Notes under the pieces: model-generated | Told to the model about the DNA's origin: nothing | The model's input: only the letters and a program-made list of their open reading frames with translations | Databases searched by the model: none | Program-made: the position numbers and the translations under genes | DNA from: a virus | Direction: 5' to 3' (one strand) | DNA: 22,781 bases | IMG/VR virus record: IMGVR_UViG_3300032173_001509 | Span: 1 to 22,781 of that record | In this document: positions 21,243 to 22,781 of the stretch, piece after piece | Layout of the letters: each line of letters begins with the position of its first letter | Position numbering within the stretch: position 1 is the stretch's first letter

Positions 21243-21452
21243 TCAAACCTCACGATCCTTCGGCTCGAAAGTGTAAACATGAAGAACCCCAGACGTTTCG
21301 AAGCGCACCCAACTATTTTTCGAATTCATTCTTATGGTTTTATTTGGAATGTCGATGTGAACGCCAGTGCCAGGAAAGGTCTTGTCGATTTTCCATTCTT
21401 TACGGTGGCTAGTCCATTTTCCTTTATCGCCAAAGTCTTCATTGCCGCTCAA
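21243..21452 (-). CDS. Small beta-rich hypothetical protein
   Basis: A 69-residue protein, ATG 21452 overlapping the stop upstream as ATGA. After a charged leader (NEDFGDKGKWTSHRKEWK) come probable strands VHIDIPNKTIRMNS and SWVRFETSGVLHVYTFEP. No family recognised. Coupled to the zinc-binding protein upstream, so both are probably made together. Confidence 0.6.
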   Translation of the reverse strand: MSGNEDFGDKGKWTSHRKEWKIDKTFPGTGVHIDIPNKTIRMNSKNSWVRFETSGVLHVYTFEPKDREV

Positions 21453-21709
21453 GATTCAGCCTCCTTTCTGAGGAAGATGATCTGTTTGCCCCTAACATAT
21501 TTCGCGTACTTGCCTGGATGCTTCTCCTTGAAAACTCGTAGCGCCTCTTCATTTTCAAACACGGGATTAGCAAACACTACACCAGCCTTATCCAAGTGTT
21601 CCGCACAAAAAGGCATGCCAATAACGTTCTTTCCATTCTGCATGAACAAGTAGCCAGTTCTTCCGATGCATGGCGCACCACAAACAACGCACTTCGAAAA
21701 GTCTATCAT
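21449..21709 (-). CDS. Small zinc-binding protein
   Basis: An 86-residue protein started at ATG 21709, overlapping the upstream stop as ATGA; a GTG at 21718 would add three residues. CVVCGAPC (C7, C10, C14) and CAEH (C35, H38) make a likely zinc site of treble-clef or ribbon type. The rest is charged with HPGKYAKYVRGKQIIFL near the end. Small zinc proteins are common in archaeal virus early regions; function unknown. Confidence 0.65.
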   Translation of the reverse strand: MIDFSKCVVCGAPCIGRTGYLFMQNGKNVIGMPFCAEHLDKAGVVFANPVFENEEALRVFKEKHPGKYAKYVRGKQIIFLRKEAES

Positions 21710-22131
21710 AAAGTACACTCCACCAGTTTACCATCAGGCATGCGATGATGCATCACGCAGCTTCCGAAGAGAACAGGATTAGGCATATACATGCCTGCAG
21801 TCGCAGCCACAATTTTAGGCACGCCATCCTCGTAGTATTTTGGCGTAGCAACCTCATTAACGCGCCTGTCAATCCACCGCTTGCCATGGATGTGGTAAGG
21901 CCATTCACCGCAAGCTTTAAGCTCAACAATTCTGCTCCGAACCTCAAAGTAAATCTCGCTGAGACTGACAGGCTGCGCAGGCATACCCTTACCTTCTAAA
22001 ATTTGCTTCTTGCGAAAGAAAATGCCAAAGACGGCTTCACGGATTAATCGTCTATATTCTGTAAGTTCACGACTTTCAGCAGGACGGAGCTGTGGACGCC
22101 AATCGCCCAGCTTAACCGTACGCTCACTCAA
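21706..22131 (-). CDS. Hypothetical protein, possibly winged-helix
   Basis: A 141-residue protein from TTG 22131, which has GGGGGT seven bases upstream. Residues 20-50 are a basic helix (ELTEYRRLIREAVFGIFFRKKQ). Residues about 55-90 (VSLSEIYFEVRSRIVELKACG, then HIHGKRWIDRRVNEVATP) may form a helix-turn-helix. The C-terminal part ends GMYMPNPVLFGSCVMHH. I recognise no family. Tightly coupled to the zinc protein downstream. Confidence 0.6.
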   Translation of the reverse strand: MSERTVKLGDWRPQLRPAESRELTEYRRLIREAVFGIFFRKKQILEGKGMPAQPVSLSEIYFEVRSRIVELKACGEWPYHIHGKRWIDRRVNEVATPKYYEDGVPKIVAATAGMYMPNPVLFGSCVMHHRMPDGKLVECTL

Positions 22132-22144
22132 AACAGAGACCCCC

Positions 22145-22345
22145 TTAGCTGAGCTTTGCTTGGCTACTTTTTGCAGAACCCACTATGACAGGGACTTCTT
22201 GGAGGATCTCCCAGTCTGCCAGCTCATCTCGACTCGCCAGAATCAAAAGAAGCTTATCGCCTTCATCCGACTCGAGTGATACATATGGCTTCTTATCCTT
22301 GCCCTTGAGGCCCTTGGCAATAACAGTGAAGAACCGCTGATTCAT
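22145..22345 (-). CDS. Small hypothetical protein, 66 residues
   Basis: ATG 22345 overlaps the stop upstream as ATGA, which decides the start over an in-frame upstream option at 22384. The product is probably an SH3- or OB-like small barrel: FFTVIAKGLKGKDKKPYVSL, then DKLLLILASRDELADWEI and VPVIVGSA. No motif to suggest a function. Confidence 0.6.
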   Translation of the reverse strand: MNQRFFTVIAKGLKGKDKKPYVSLESDEGDKLLLILASRDELADWEILQEVPVIVGSAKSSQAKLS

Positions 22346-22611
22346 GGTTCCGCCTCCAAATCCTCTATGCCGAGAGCATGACACAAAGCCGCAAACTCAG
22401 CCATAGCAGCCTCTCGCTTCTCCAGATCCTGAATGTCTTCGATGAACCGCTCTATCTGCCTAAGATGCCCCTTTGGATTCATCGACCTCTCGAGCTTCTG
22501 CAGCCGCTCCTCATGGTTACTTAGCACATCAAGAATCTGCTGAAGACAAGTGCCTAAGCTTTGTTCCGATTCTTTGAGGACCTTCGCAATCTCTGCAATT
22601 GCCTTATCCAT
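22342..22611 (-). CDS. Coiled-coil protein of unknown function
   Basis: An 89-residue protein from ATG 22611, two bases after the stop of the ribbon-helix-helix gene. Residues 5-50 and 52-80 are two long heptad-like helices (LQQILDVLSNHEERLQKLER; IERFIEDIQDLEKREAAMAE). It probably dimerises or oligomerises, perhaps with the neighbouring regulator. No family recognised. Confidence 0.65.
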   Translation of the reverse strand: MDKAIAEIAKVLKESEQSLGTCLQQILDVLSNHEERLQKLERSMNPKGHLRQIERFIEDIQDLEKREAAMAEFAALCHALGIEDLEAEP

Positions 22612-22613
22612 GT

Positions 22614-22781
22614 CTAAGCCCCCTTTGCCCTCTGGTCCTGAATAGCCCTACGCATCAAGTCACGGATTGCTTCAGCGCGGCCACCAGGAAACAGAGGCTT
22701 AACGACAACTTCATCAAACTCTTCCAGGAGCTTCTTTGGAACGTTGCGGACCTGGATATCGACACAGCTCTCCTTAGCCAT
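22614..22781 (-). CDS. Ribbon-helix-helix DNA-binding protein
   Basis: A complete 55-residue protein whose ATG is the last three bases of the window. Residues 6-14 (CVDIQVRNV) form the beta-strand, KKLLEEFDEVVV the first helix, and AEAIRDLMRRAIQD the second, the layout of CopG/Arc/NikR-type regulators that bind DNA as dimers. Likely a transcription regulator of the leftward gene series that follows it. Nothing upstream of its start is visible. Confidence 0.8.
   Translation of the reverse strand: MAKESCVDIQVRNVPKKLLEEFDEVVVKPLFPGGRAEAIRDLMRRAIQDQRAKGA

Noticed and set aside
1-22781. CRISPR arrays, insertion sequences, long direct repeats
   Set aside because: None seen by eye on reading both strands; no transposase or repeated spacer pattern.

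Overview
The window reads as the virion-morphogenesis half of a tailed double-stranded DNA virus or provirus, most likely one that infects an archaeon. It carries a head-tail virus gene set: terminase, portal, HK97-fold capsid, connectors, tail tube, tail chaperone and tail hub. Pointers to Archaea are an ABC-ATPase/GNAT fusion of the COG2401 type, a TATA-like box at leaderless-mRNA spacing before the portal gene, many small zinc-ribbon and ribbon-helix-helix proteins, and extensive GTG and TTG start use with GGAGGTGA-type ribosome binding sites. I cannot name the host; an uncultivated lineage such as Bathyarchaeia is only a guess.

Layout. Positions 1-1190 hold four short rightward genes ending in an ASCH-domain protein, which meets a long leftward series tail to tail. 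In transcription order (right to left) that series begins at 22781 with small regulatory or accessory genes: ribbon-helix-helix, coiled-coil, zinc-binding and winged-helix proteins. One of these (20183-20959) contains, antisense, the 3' part of a tRNA gene, a candidate attachment site. A single rightward gene (18964-19395) encodes a secreted or membrane protein.

The structural series then runs: portal, small protein, protease-scaffold, small ORF, decoration protein, major capsid protein, two beta-rich proteins, zinc ribbon, ribbon-helix-helix, connector, stopper, terminator, tail tube, small protein, tail assembly chaperone, HK97-gp10-like protein, very short tape measure, tail hub, three small genes, terminase small and large subunits, and the ABC-ATPase/GNAT protein. 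Most neighbours overlap by 1-50 bases or sit a few bases apart, which suggests translational coupling.

Three points stand out. First, the tail chaperone has a T TTT TTA slippery heptamer, after which the -1 frame is open for 67 codons and reads like the phage T-type extension; the annotated product should be a frameshift fusion. Second, the predicted stopper carries about 430 residues of what looks like an alpha/alpha six-hairpin glycosidase-type domain, and the terminator and hub each carry an inserted carbohydrate-binding-type beta-sandwich, so the neck and tail tip appear built to contact host glycans. Third, several real genes are shorter than 60 codons (8545-8715, 15647-15775, 19856-19984, 20047-20193, 22614-22781), and one (12660-12902) seems to need a non-standard start codon.
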